From the NCBI RefSeq assembly GCF_002865645.1, contig NW_020194515.1:1054001-1118000 (forward strand): a stretch of 64,000 nt of DNA, written 5' to 3'. The notes beneath the pieces are model-generated. The model did no database searches, was not told the DNA's origin, and was given only the letters and a program-made list of their open reading frames with translations. This stretch comes from Hyaloscypha bicolor E. Taxonomy: Eukaryota; Ascomycota; Leotiomycetes; Helotiales; Hyaloscyphaceae. This document shows positions 46,622-58,620 of the stretch, piece by piece. A program made the position numbers and the translations under genes. Position 1 is the stretch's first letter. The number at the start of each line of letters is the position of its first letter.

Positions 46622-48721
46622 ATGGCCACCACAACGATAACACTGGCAGAGAGGCAAACGAAGCCCACGAGCTCGAGCCTCGCTCCGGAGCCTGAACGAT
46701 TTTTGAGGTGCTGTTCAGACATCTCAAGCTTTCTCGTGCAAGAATTTGAAGCTTCCCAAGACTCAACGAAGCCCAAGAAAGACTTGAATCTCAACAGCCT
46801 TCGCAGCAAGTTCTCGAAGAAGCACCGTCTGAGCAATATACCCCCTCTGACGGCCATCATCGCGGCAATTCCAGAGCACTACGTATGTATGATCCCTGGA
46901 GCTCGACTCCTAACATCTCTATATGACCAGACTAACATCAACCCAAGAAAAAATATATCTTACCGAAGCTTATTGCGAAGCCAATTCGATCTGCGTCAGG
47001 CATCGCCGTGGTTGCTGTAATGTGTAAGGTGAGATTATTCCAGCCTGGAAACTGTCTGCTCTGGAAACATCTCTCCCCAGCTTCCGGGTCTGATATCACT
47101 TTGTACCAACTCACGATGCTAACACATGTCTGAAGCCTCACCGTTGTCCTCACATAGCCTACACTGGCAATATCGTAAGCAACCGAGTTCTTTATTCCAT
47201 ACTGGAGCCCCCTGTTTTACTGGTCGGGAAGAGAGAGAGAGAGAGGGGGGGGGGGGGCTCACGGATGAGACATCCCTCCCCCTCCCGCCAAGAAATATGT
47301 TACTAATCTAATTCAGTGCGTCTATTGTCCTGGCGGACCAGACAGTGATTTCGAATACTCGACACAATCATACACTGGCTATGAGCCAACCTCCATGCGA
47401 GCTATTCGAGCTCGATACGATCCTTTCGAGCAGGCAAGAGGACGTGTGGATCAAATTAAATCCCTGGGACACAGCGTGGATAAGGTTGAATACATCATAA
47501 TGGGTGGGACTTTTATGTCATTGCCTGAAAGCTATCGAGACGGGTTCATCTCCCAGCTACACAACGCACTGAGTGGATACCAAGGAAATAACGTGGATGA
47601 AGCTGTGCAAGCAGGTGAGATGAGCAATATCAAATGTGTTGGAATCACCATCGAAACCCGACCGGATTACTGCTTGCAACCCCATCTTTCCGCCATGTTA
47701 CGTTATGGTTGTACTCGACTGGAGATAGGAGTCCAATCTCTGTACGAAGACGTTGCTAGAGATACGAACAGAGGCCACACAGTCGCATCCGTAGCGGAGA
47801 CATTTTGTCTATCAAAAGATGCAGGATTCAAAGTCGTCAGCCATATGATGCCAGACTTACCAAACGTTGGAATGGAAAGAGATTTGGATCAATTCAGAGA
47901 ATACTTTGAAAACCCAGCATTTCGAACCGATGGACTGAAGATTTATCCAACCCTTGTCATCCGAGGCACGGGGCTGTACGAGCTGTGGCGAACTGGACGG
48001 TATAAGAACTACACCCCAAACGCACTCATTGACATCGTCGCTCGGATATTGGCCTTAGTCCCCCCTTGGACTCGTATCTATCGGGTGCAGCGAGACATTC
48101 CAATGCCATTAGTGACTTCTGGCGTTGAAAATGGAAACTTGCGAGAGCTGGCACTGAGCAGGATGAAAGATTTCGGAACTACCTGCCGAGATGTTCGCAC
48201 TCGAGAAGTTGGAATCAACGAGGTAAAGAACAAAATCCGACCTTCTCAGGTCGAGTTGGTCCGTCGAGATTATACTGCCAACGGTGGATGGGAAACGTTC
48301 TTAGCCTACGAAGACCCAAAACAAGATATTCTCATCGGTCTTCTTCGACTACGGAAATGTTCTGCCAAGTACACCTTCCGACCCGAGTTGGTTGGCCAAC
48401 CCACCAGTCTCGTGCGGGAGCTGCACGTCTATGGTTCTGCTGTGCCGGTCCATGCTCGTGATCCGAGAAAATTCCAGCATCAAGGCTACGGTACTTTACT
48501 GATGGAAGAAGCTGAGAGGATTGCCCGCGATGAGCACCGAAGTACTAAGATTAGTGTCATCTCTGGTGTTGGTACAAGAGATTATTACAAAAGACTGGGA
48601 TATTGGCTTGATGGTTTGTGCTGCAATTTGAGTTTTTGTTCTGAGCTAACACTAGGTAGGGCCATATATGAGCAGGCATTTGAAGCCGAGAGACGATGAC
48701 GAGAGCGACGATGACTTCTGA
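46622..48721 (+). CDS. ELP3: Elongator subunit ELP3 (tRNA wobble-uridine modification)
   Basis: Exons 46622-46882, 46948-47028, 47136-47174 (39 nt), 47317-48613 and 48660-48721 encode 579 aa. The radical-SAM iron-sulphur motif [14 protein letters not shown] (Cx9Cx2C) is assembled across the exon 3/4 junction, followed by [20 protein letters not shown]. The C-terminal GNAT acetyltransferase domain has [12 protein letters not shown], the acetyl-CoA loop [13 protein letters not shown] and [15 protein letters not shown]. It is the catalytic subunit of Elongator, adding carboxymethyl-type groups at tRNA U34. The C-terminus ends in an acidic DDDESDDDF. If the last intron is not removed the frame reads on only to [13 protein letters not shown], so splicing is required for the conserved end. 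Intron 3 contains a GA/G simple repeat. Confidence 0.95.
47230..47258. repeat. (GA)n(G)n simple repeat inside an ELP3 intron
   Basis: About eight GA units are followed by about 13 G residues, within the 142-bp intron 47175-47316. It is a microsatellite prone to length change, and its position away from splice sites suggests no effect. Confidence 0.8.
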
Positions 48722-49879
48722 GGGCCTCCGTACCAACGATCTAATATACATGCGCGCCAACTGCAACTCGAGCAGTCATCCGTACGGTGTTTTCGAAGAT
48801 TACTTGTATGGTCTGAGCACCTGCGTGCGGCCTGACCTAGGAACCTGGGACCCTACTGGCAGGGCTCGCCCTTCGCCTCTAGTCGGGCTCTCCCGGTTAA
48901 ACTGAGCACTAGGAGAGCAACCTGAGAGATATGGACTTAGCTGTCCGAGTTTGGAGTTCAACGGTGATCCTCTTCATGGATCATTGGTGGCTAGTCCAGC
49001 TCAACCTCTGAATATGGAAGGAATTTCACCTTCCAGCACAGTCCAGTCAAGCCAGTCCAAGCTCTTGTGGGCACGGTGGCTGTGTCTGCTTTTACAACAA
49101 GAACTTAAGGTTGCCATGTCCAAATCAATAAGATAGTGGAGGTACTCTCCATGATTGGCAGAACACGGTATCGCTCACATTGTCCTCCTACTGTGTCCAG
49201 GATGGCCGTTTCGGTAGAACCCCCAACTGCCATCGTTCCTGAAGTCAGGAGCAAGCAACCTGGCGTCTCGCAACAAATCAAATATTCAATCTCACCGAAA
49301 CACACTTGGTCAATTCCCGTTTCTTTGTCTAGTTGGTCTTTTCAATTGATTCGTATAAATGAGACAGTTCTCACACACGCTCTCTGCTGGATTATCAAGC
49401 ATCTTTCCGCGGAGTTGGGTAAGCCAACCCTACTGTAGTCGAACAAGCAGATTGAGCTAGTCCCGAAGCAGGTTGTAAGATAGGGAGTACAGCGGGTACC
49501 ATTGGTAAGCCAATGCGTTTACGACTGCTGCTGCGTGAATTCATCATCACCTCCGTCTGTTCCGAGTATTCGCGTTCCTGAAACGAACAACGACCCATAA
49601 TCAGATCTGCCCGCCAGTCGTGTCGTCCGCCAATGAGCGAGCTGTATCGTTCCTGTGAGCCAACTTTGGTGTGGACCCTTCTTGCCATCGCGTCATACGC
49701 GTATATATATATTTCATGAGTCGCGATATTTCCCATCACGAATTTCGCAATAGTTTATACATTCAACTTCGGCCAAAGGCAGAAACAGAGTCACCTTCCT
49801 TATATTGTGCCTAAGCACAAAATAGCCTCGGCACAGAGTTCCGTCTAGTCGTTGATATAACAGCTCACAGATATCACCA
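48722..49879. other. Intergenic, no gene recognised
   Basis: A 114-codon minus-strand frame (49395-49739) has no family resemblance. No other coding signal is seen. Confidence 0.4.
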
Positions 49880-51183
49880 CGAAGGCCCCAGACGCTTTGG
49901 AGGGAAGGAAAGGGCTGTTAGAAGCTGCCAAGGACTTCGTACTCTCCTTGGAGGGTCCAGAGGATGTCATCGAGCGGGTGTACTACCAAGTGAGTGCCCA
50001 TCCGAACACCAGGATCGGGCATCGAGTGAGTGTTCTCACGACCACGACCACGAACATAGTCTTCACTTACCTGCCTCCCACTGCTTCAGTATCAAATGTC
50101 TAAGTGCAGGTCTCTAACTTTCTTTAGCATATCGAAACTTCCGCGATCAAGATTGCAGTTGAGCTTGGCATTTTCCAACTGTTGGTGGACGAGGCGGGAC
50201 GGCATTCAGCGGAAGATGGCTTTTGCAACAGGTGTAGATCCAGTTCTCATTGGTAACGTTCGGGCACCGCAGACAACCATCCATGCTAACAAATATTTAG
50301 GTTGAAGTATGCGTTGCCTCGCAGCATGGGGAGCAGTGAAAGAGGTGGGCACGATCGGATATGTGTCGACAATGGTGAGCCGAACCTTCGCAAGCTCGCG
50401 AAATGCAGCCTCCATCAAAGTGTGCTTCGACTTCCCTGGCCCAGGATAGACGAAGCTACCACGACATCTCAAAGATCTGAAATAAAGGAACCCGACGTAT
50501 GGCAAAGCCACGGCCATGGCAAAGGCAAGTTGTGCCACTGGAAAGTCGGTGTTTAAAATCGTTTTTTGCTAGCCCGCACATAGAGGCTACCAGACTCTAC
50601 ATAGGTACGTTCACTATGGGCCACAAGCAGTGCACGGACGTGTATCCCGTTCAAAAGCGGATGATCGACGGATTCGAGGAACGCTGAACAAGCCGTTATG
50701 TTTGTTGATGCCAGGGGAGGGTTTGGTCACCAGGCCAAACTGCTGAAGGGTGCGCCTGGAAGAGTCGGTGTGCAAGATCTTGCTCAAATGGAAGGAGAAG
50801 ACATTCCCGGAATTGAATTCCAGGTTCATAAGTTCAATCAAGAGCAGCCAGCCGAAAGTTAGTTTCTCCCTCCTGGTGCTCGAATCCCATTTATCAATTA
50901 AGATATAAGCTGACAGTCTCAAGGTGCTCGTGCATATTATCTCCGTTTCGTCATCCACCACGACTACGGATTTGATGGCAACCTGGAGATCCTTGCAAAC
51001 ATTCGGAAGGCCATGAAACCAGGCTACTCACGACTGCTGGTCAACGAGTGCATCATTCCGGAGCAGACACCATCCAGATTCATGACGATTGCGGGTATGA
51101 GTATGATGAGTCTTGAGGGATGGAAAGGACGCAGAGGGCAGTATAGAGAGCTGCTTGAGGCGGCGGGTTTGAAGGTCGGCTGA
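49880..51183 (+). pseudogene. Fungal O-methyltransferase, inactivated
   Basis: Blocks of a fungal SAM-dependent O-methyltransferase appear in order but in different frames: LLEAAKDFVLSLEGPEDVIE (about 49917-49976), IKIAVELGIFQLLVDEAG (about 50150), FATGVDPVLIG, RCLAAWGAVKEVG and TFASSRNAASIKVCFDFPGP (50311-50450), SPHIEATRLYIG, the SAM-binding stretch FVDARGGFGHQAKLLKGAPG (about 50700), and YLRFVIHDYGFDGNLEILAN to LLEAAGLKVG. In-frame TAG follows FDFPGPG and TAA follows HLKDLK; a frameshift lies near 50215 and another before SPHIEA. The C-terminus also stops early. Introns around 49990-50120 and 50860-50923 may be original. It is a clear pseudogene. Confidence 0.7.
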
Positions 51184-52162
51184 TTCATTAACCCGGGGAT
51201 GCGGTCACTGCGTGTGTCACTGATGTTGTAATTGCTTGACAGTGAATTTATGATTGTGGATTGTCTTCGGGTTTCTTTACTTTGAATTAATTTTCCCGTG
51301 ATTTCTTGGAGTTTCGCTGGTTATTCGAGTTTGCTGAACTGGGTGGGGAAAGGAACAAGAGCCTTGATGGTGAAGTGTGGGCTGGCTCCTAACTAAATAC
51401 AGGGCCAGTACGCAACTTCCTTCCACATGTCGCTCTCCTTTCATGCATCGCTCTTTCTGGCATATTCAGTAGATTTTGCGTCTGTATTGTAATTCATCTG
51501 GTGCTCAGAGAAATGCTTAGTCCTATAATATCACTCTTTGTGTAACAACGGTAGTGCCGCAAGCCGGGGGTACATGTACATGAATGCCGAGGACTACTGG
51601 TGAAGTTTTCCCCAGACAATGCCCATGAAGATGACTGCGGAAACATGAAAACTGTGTCCGTATTTCATGAACTATAACGTAAGTTGGACTTGATATCAAG
51701 GAATTTTTGCCAGGGTGACGCTGGAACAATCCCCTTACATGGAAGCCTATTTAGACAAGTCTGTTTCCACACTTCTGGTGAGCACTCGAAGATAATTCAA
51801 AGACTTTTGCCTGGCAAGCAGATAAAACCTTTTAAAAGACAAGGCAAGGGATTACAAGAATTTGTACCCCAAGTTTGTGAAAGTGCATGCTGGAGCTGAT
51901 CCAATGGCGTCGGCAAGTCGGTGCCAGATCGGTCCTCCTTTCTTCATTCTTCACTAAGCGACACCGCACATCGATGCCCTTTGCATAATTCTCTCTAGGG
52001 AGAGTAGAATTCTCCTTCATTCTTCATACAATACTGGTCGAGTAGCGAGTAGCCCGATAACTTCTCAATTTCGACCGCGCGTTCAAATCGGGTTTCTAAT
52101 TCAATATACTAGATATACAAATACCAAAAGCTCCGTTTCGGATTCCATATACCAACACCACT
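51184..52162. other. Intergenic, carboxypeptidase promoter side
   Basis: No gene recognised between the O-methyltransferase relic and the carboxypeptidase start. Confidence 0.45.
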
Positions 52163-54062
52163 ATGAGATTCAACGCGTTGGAGGTCACGGCCTGCATTCT
52201 TGCCCATATAAGTATGATCTGCGGAGCACCTCATATCTCCGGAGAGGTTGGTTCGAGATTGAGCCGGGGAAAATCACTGGGTAAAAGGCACGGAGCTAAG
52301 CACACGATTGTCAAGCACAATGCTACAGGTTCAGAGTTCGACTTCGTCACAAATTCTGGGATCTGCGAAACCACTCCGGGAGTAAACCAGTACTCGGGTT
52401 ACTTCTCTGTCGGATGTGAGTAGCTTCTCCGATTCCATCAAATTCGTGGAGTCCTCGTTGACCACACTACACAGCGAATATCAGCTACTTCTTCTGGTTT
52501 TTCGAAGCCCGACACAGTCCGGAACACGCTCCGCTCGTTGCATGGTTCAATGGTGGTCCAGGGTGCTCCTCCATGATGGGATTGCTTCAGGTAGCATCTC
52601 TTCATTTCAGATCCAAGTTCAGTGCTCACAAGCTTGCAGGCGAATGGCCCTTGCCAATTCTACAATGGCTCGTCAACGCCCTCACCAAACCCCTACAGTT
52701 GGAACGAGTACGCGAACATGCTTTACATCGATCAGCCTGCCGGTGTCGGATTCTCTTACCAGTCAGACCAAACCAATTCCTCTGTAACATGCGACGACGA
52801 GGGCTACTGCAAACCAAGCGGGGTCATCAATACCACCGTCGAAGTCAACTCCACTGTAGCTGCTGCCCCTTTTGTCTGGAAATTCGTTCAAGCTTTCTTC
52901 GCTCAGTTTCCTCAATATGAGAATCGCGACTTCGGGATTTTCACGGAGTCATATGGCGGTCATTATGGTCCAGGTGCGTCCTTTGTCCCTCACTTCAATC
53001 TCGATCCAACAAATTCCAGGATTCGCACATTATTTCGAACAGCAGAACGAAGAAATTGCACGTGGCACTCTTGTTGGTCAAAAGGTCAACTTGGTGGCCC
53101 TGGGAATCAATAATGGATGGTACGATGCCACAATTCAAGAAAGACAGGGGGTTGAGTTCTACTTCAAGAACTCATATTACCCGCTCATCAACGAGTCTAT
53201 ATATAAATCGATGGTGGAGGGGTATAATGACCTTTGCCTTCCGGCTTTGAAGAATTGCACCAGTGCTGCTGGATCTGCCCTTGATGATGCTTGCATGGAA
53301 GCCAACATACAGTAGGTCTTGAAACTGACTTGAATCCTAATAGTCTCAAGAGCTGAGGCAAATCGATTATTCAAATATGACAGTGCTGACTTCGAGATCG
53401 AACAGGTGCAATAAAGGTGTTGACGACTTAGCTCTGGATGCCATAGACTCTTCAATTTTCGCCTACGACATCCGACAGAGCAGCAAAGACTCTACCAAGT
53501 TTACTCCACCTGCGACGTTTGCCATATGGCTCTCGGAACCCGCAATTATGGAAGCCATTGGGGCAAAGGGTAGCTTCATCTTGTGCTCTGACAGAGTTGA
53601 AGAACAATTTATATCAACTGGAGATGGTATGTCGTCCACCTCCACCTTCAACTTCCTAGCCACCAGAGGCTGACCTTCCCACAGATGCACGCTCTCTCCT
53701 CCCCGAGCTCTCAGAAGTGGTGAAGAGTGGCGTCAATACACTCATCTGGGCCGGTGATGCCGACATGGTGTGTGACTGGGTGGGAAACTTGGCCGTCGCG
53801 GAAGCAGTCGAGTACCCTGACATCCACGTCTTCAAGTACAAGGAGGTGAAGAATTACACCGTCAATGGCGTTGTTTCTGGAACTTATAAGACAGAAGGTC
53901 AGCTCAACTGGCTGCGAGTCTTTGAATCTGGGCACTCCGTGTCTTATTACCGTAAGTTGGGAGTCAGAAGAGGAAGTGCTGGGCTGACTAAAAGTAGAGC
54001 CGGAATTGGCGTTGCAAGTTTTCAAGCAGGTGATGAAGGGGAGACCGATTCATTCGACTTAA
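52163..54062 (+). CDS. Secreted serine carboxypeptidase (S10 family)
   Basis: Seven exons (52163-52415, 52475-52590, 52640-52973, 53020-53311, 53406-53626, 53685-53951, 53998-54062) give 515 aa. A signal peptide ([20 protein letters not shown]) is followed by a propeptide-like basic stretch ([14 protein letters not shown]). The S10 hallmarks are intact: FNGGPGCSS oxyanion region, catalytic Ser in FTESYGGHY, Asp in [14 protein letters not shown] and His in ESGHSVSYY, the last just before the final intron. Many NxS/T sites and paired cysteines suggest a glycosylated vacuolar or extracellular enzyme that trims C-terminal residues from peptides. The length is typical of the fungal secreted branch. 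Confidence 0.92.
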
Positions 54063-54650
54063 TTCCTCCCGTTATGGATTTGATGGTAGACTTTGGTGTG
54101 AGAAATTTGCAATACTAGGGAGCTTACAGGCATCCATAGACAGAGTTAGATTCTCTTAGCAGCTGGCGATGTGGTGACTGAAGACGTGAAATATGCCAAC
54201 AATGTACTTGCAAAGCTTGCTCTCAGGATGAAGAATTCATTTGCTCTGTAGAAGGGATCACCCACCAACACCGCCCAAACCCCCTTCCCGCCCACGCCTA
54301 CCCCCCACCAAAATTTTCTCGATTTTTCAAAGTCTTTGGAAAATTCTAAAAACTTTCCAAATTATAGAGAATACTCGAAATATTGCGAGTATCGTATTAA
54401 TTTTTCGAACTTGTGGCGTTAAGGTCTCCAAAATCCAAGTTGAGCGGGATGGTGTCTTGGGCGGTTGGTGGGTGATGCCTTCACTCGAGTAACGGCTTCA
54501 TGAAAATGGGAGCTTTGCGACAGCGGATTTGGGGTCGACGGGGATCGTGTCGAAGGCAAAGGCCTTTGATAGTGGAACGATGGCGCGTTGGATTCAGTAG
54601 TTGGATGATGTATTGATAGACCCTGGCTCAACTTCACGAGGGTCATGTTA
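54063..54650. other. Intergenic, 3' flank of carboxypeptidase
   Basis: No gene recognised up to the MITE left end. Confidence 0.45.
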
Positions 54651-55392
54651 GGGCCCGTTTCGCACGGGCTCACGAAGTTGAAAGCTGAATATTAGTAATA
54701 TTGAACTCTAGCGTTCAACGCCCGATATTGAACGCTAGTATCTGTACAATTTGGACCTGTTCCGCATGCCGTAGATACTTAGTATTCGTAATAATTACGG
54801 AGGTTTCAGCTTCATCTCCGCTAGCGTTTTCAGCCTCATTAATCTTCCACTTTCTCGTTCCCTAATAATTAGCGATTACTCCCTATAATTATAGCGTCTT
54901 GAAGCCTGAATTTATTTTATTTTTAAATGGAAAAGTAATTAATAAAATAATTACATCTCATATTGCTTACTACTAAATAAATTAATCCGAAATTATTTCT
55001 ACGAGAATCGCAAAATATAAGGCTTTAGAAAGAATTTATACCCTGAAGTCATTATTAAACTTGTCCCAAAATAAACTAAAGGAAGATAATTAATTATTAA
55101 ATGCGGGCATGCGATGGAGCCCACTGTAAATTAGGGTATTTAGGGTATTTAGGGTGTACATGGTGGCCTAAGGCCGAGCTTTCAACTTCTAGTATTTTCA
55201 GAACGACCTACTAGAGGTCGTTCTGAATATACTGAGATTAGTATGGGGGCAAATACTGGCATTCAAATACCAGCGTTCAAAGCTAGTTTCCAAAAAAAAA
55301 AAAATTTGCGAAACGCTAATTTTTGTAATATCCGAACGCTAGCGTTCGGATATTGGCAGTATTCGAATATTGGTGGGGTGCGAAACGGGCCC
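54651..55392. mobile_element. 742-bp MITE, Harbinger/Tourist-like
   Basis: The ends are a perfect 15-bp inverted repeat: GGGCCCGTTTCGCAC at 54651-54665 and its complement at 55378-55392. Both are directly flanked by TTA (54648-54650 and 55393-55395), the 3-bp target duplication used by PIF/Harbinger elements. The interior is AT-rich (about 54860-55130), non-coding, and full of secondary palindromes such as GAACGCTAGCGTTC and a 13-bp-arm hairpin at 55197-55227. There is no transposase, so it would need a helper. Confidence 0.75.
55197..55227. repeat. Perfect hairpin inside the MITE
   Basis: Arms TTCAGAACGACCT (55197-55209) and AGGTCGTTCTGAA (55215-55227) are exact complements with a 5-nt loop ACTAG. 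Confidence 0.85.
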
Positions 55393-55574
55393 TTACGCAA
55401 AACTAATATTGCCACGTGATCTTCCAACCGAGCTACCCCACTAAGAAATTTGTCGTTGCAACGTAGAACATCGCTTGGATCAACATCGTGAGTTCAAGTA
55501 CTTCATTGTACGTCGCACCCTTGAATAAAGAGACACTAACTCTCGCGGCTACGCTGAGATTCCATACCGTTACC

Positions 55575-56393
55575 ATGGATACATCTCTCTCAAATGAGTC
55601 CTCATCATCACAGCCCACACATCATACTGCCTCGGCTCCATCAAGACAACCAGCAGAGCTTCCCTCATATGCTCAGTTGGCAGGAAACTTAGACCAAACT
55701 CAGTGTAGTCTAATATCTCAGACGACTGATGTCAGAGATCTCGTCAGCGGTAGCGCCGGCGGGAAGCGCATCACGCCTTCCCATCCATCGGAGCCTCCTG
55801 CTAAAAACCTTCACGAAGATGTTGTGATCGTCTATTCGAAACAAAAAGAGCGACTGTCCAACGTGGTGATTGTGAAAAAGCTCCAGGCTATCCCCAAAGC
55901 GACCGCAAATGCTGCCTGTGAAAGCCTGGACAAGGAGGTTGCCCGGATAAAGGAGGAAGGTGCGCTGGAGGCGGGTAAATCGAGCATGGTAAAGTTGGAG
56001 TGGACTGTACAAACGCAGGAAGTTGTTCGTATTTATGAGAATGTATGTGCAAATCTGGAATCCAACAGCCAAAGCTTAGACTAACATTATTAGTCTCCGG
56101 ATCTTGCACCCATCCAGAGTCTCGGTGGCAACCCAAAGGGCAAAACCATATGGGCTTGTCCAATAGTATATGGGGACATTTTACCTGAGAAGCCGTTAAG
56201 GTATCCCAGCTCAGCACTAGGCTTTGGTATCATCGGCATAATTGCGCTTGGCAATCTTAATTTGCCTGAGATCGCGGACAGTGGACCAAATGAGATACCG
56301 TCCGGTTCGGTGGCGTATTTTCGAGACTCGTCCCCTATTGTATTTCGCGCGAGCAACGGACGAGGAATCCTGTTCTATATCAGCAGCGACTAG
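55575..56393 (+). CDS. Hypothetical protein, 255 aa
   Basis: Exons 55575-56042 and 56094-56393. The first 70 residues are Ser/Pro/Thr-rich and disordered (SNESSSSQPTHHTASAPSRQ). The rest alternates hydrophobic strands and helices (DVVIVYSKQKERLSNVVIVK, then IPKATANAACESLDKEVARI). The second exon reads SPDLAPIQSLGGNPKGKTIW and ALGFGIIGIIALGNLNLPEI with one moderately hydrophobic stretch. I do not recognise a family. The intron (GTATGT...ATTATTAG) has no stop until 56082, which would give a shorter 198-residue-type product if retained. An in-frame upstream ATG-less extension to 55488 exists; ATG 55575 is preferred. It lies 180 bp from the MITE. Confidence 0.5.
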
Positions 56394-56424
56394 ATAAATA
56401 TCACCCTATAATACTTACAGCTCA

Positions 56425-58119
56425 CTACGTCCGTGGATCTAGAGAACCAGGTGTGCTTGCTTTCGTGGGACTCGAGATATGGGGCATGGATTGGTATGTG
56501 AAGTCGTCCGGGAGCTGGGCTACAGAGATTGCTCCTTGAAGAAACATGTGCCTAGAAGGGTCTGATCCAGTGAAGGTCCTACAAAGAACCTCGTCAACGG
56601 ATGCATCCGTTTCATGACCGGGGTTAGGCCAACTATGAAGAAGGTCGGCGGCGTAACTAAGCTCGTCTGCTGCTAGACCATTGATGGTGCCGAGTCCGTC
56701 TGAATTATCGAATGTATAATCCAGGCTACCCATTGCTGCAGGTTTTGTGAGCTCGTGCGAACTATTAAAGGCAGCACTAAGGTCGTCCATCGTTGCAGGA
56801 TCTGTGAGCTCGTCTAAGTTATTGAAAGCAAAATTAAGGATGTCCATCATTGCAGGATCTGTGAGATTCCGTGTCCCATTTCTCGCATCGAAGGAGATGA
56901 GGTGTGAGGAATTCGATATGTTCATTGACTCCACGGTGTTGTCGCTTCCGCTTGAAGTTGCTCGGTCAATGCTGCCCGATAGGAACTGATCTAACGAGCT
57001 TGCTTGGAAATCGTTGTCAGGACATGAGGTAAATGCCCCTGGTCGATCAACACGGCGTCTCTTATTTCCAGGCTCAGAGTCCCTGGGTCCGTCGTCGGCA
57101 TGCAGTCTTTTGGATCGAAGGCGGGGCGTCAATATTGCCATCACCTTAGTCTTGGAGCGTAAGAGTTCTGGGAAGGACCACCCATAGGCCAAAAAACAGT
57201 TCTTAATTGCACATGCGGCGTCGGGGTTATGCGACTCGGTTTGTTTATGCGAAAGATTCTGCCTTTTGTACCCATAGAAAGCAGTGATATCATTCAGCGT
57301 CATCTCTCTTTCCCAACTTATACAATATTAGCCAATGTCAACGGAGCACGACACGACAACTTACACACTGGGCGGTCTGCCCCCATTATCGAGTAGCAAT
57401 GCGGCTGGACCTCCTTCTCTCATGAGATGGACGATGTTTCTGCATCTCTTAAGAAAATCACCCCCCTCCTTTCCCAAGTGCTTCTCGACGATCTTTATTG
57501 CAGCAGACCGCCGATCAACTCCTCGAGAGGTATATGCGTCGATGCCCTCGCACTGAGATATGTATTCCACTTCATGAGCAACACAAACCAGCCAAAGACG
57601 GCTAGCTTCCCAAATCCCCTTCCGTATCTTCTGGCGGACTTTCTTCAGTCGACGAAGCCTATCAGTATATCCAGCCTCGAATGTCTTTCGTGTGGATTCA
57701 GCTTCAGAACCCACTTCTGGTTCAGACCAGAAGATGGGCAGCCAGCTAGACCAAAAAGATTTGTCCAATCCATCGGGACGTTCTTTGCATTTAGAAAAGC
57801 CCTCAGCTACGCCGACTAGTCGCTTCACCCGCTTTTCTTCGGATTTTCCAAGCCGAGCTGTAAAGAATGCTTCAGGGCTTTCCATTCCAGGACCAACGGT
57901 TCTTTGGCCTGATGGAAGGAACTCGGATGAACTAATCGATGGAGAAGGCGTCGATAAATCATGTATGGTATCGATGGTAGAGGGCGGACCGGTTAAGGGT
58001 GAAAATCTCGGTGGCCGAGAACCCAGCGGTACACTTGGCACTAAGGGCAGACCAGAATATGATCCAGGAAAGTTTAGAGACGAGGTTCTCGACCTAAAGC
58101 TCGCCAATCGACAAGGCAA
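56425..58119 (-). CDS. Hypothetical protein with 19-residue tandem repeats, 5' end unresolved
   Basis: Two long minus-strand frames, 57365-58119 and 56425-57307, join through a 57-nt intron (GTAAGT...GGAAAG) into about 545 residues. The N-terminal part is Ser/Pro-rich, then basic and helical (RLRRLKKVRQKIRKGIWEAS). After the intron EMTLNDITAFYGYKRQNLSH and a bipartite-NLS-like RLRSKRLHADDGP...NKRRRVDRP suggest a nuclear protein. Three tandem imperfect 19-aa units (LTDPAMMDILNFAFNNLDE and two variants) are encoded at about 56731-56870. There is no known domain. The 58119 end is not an ATG; the true start lies upstream, probably across another intron, or at a downstream Met. Confidence 0.5.
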
Positions 58120-58620
58120 TGCTGAGCAAGGCTCGAGGGGTGCAAGACAGCCTTGCTCGAGGCATGGATGCAGAACCTGGGCGATGATTAGCGGGTTGAC
58201 GTGTTAGAGAATATCAACTTGCCTCTGGCAGAAAGGTATTATTTGGAGCAGAACAATTCAAGGCCCAAGTTGGGAATGGCTCGCCAGTAGCCTCTCGTGT
58301 TAGACCAAAACCTGGGAGGCTCTCCATTTAGTGTTGTATCTTGAGAGAAAAACGGTAATAGTCGAAGGGCCCCTTTAGCGCGACGTCAAGTCCGACTATT
58401 AATGGATCTTTGGAGGGCATTTTCTCCCCTTCAAATCAGCGATAAGCGAGGTCATGCAGAACGCCACGCGTACGGAAAGCCGTAATACGTGTTGATTTTG
58501 CGATGCTGCTGTAACAAAAAAAAATTTTTCCTCGCAAAATCAAAATTATGAATCGCGATTTTTTCTTTTGGGCCGTATTTATATGGAAAACACACCTAAT
58601 TATAGCCAAATAAGCAAATC
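58120..58620. other. Transition zone to AT-rich block
   Basis: It may hold the missing 5' end of the preceding minus-strand gene. A+T rises sharply after about 58490. Confidence 0.4.
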
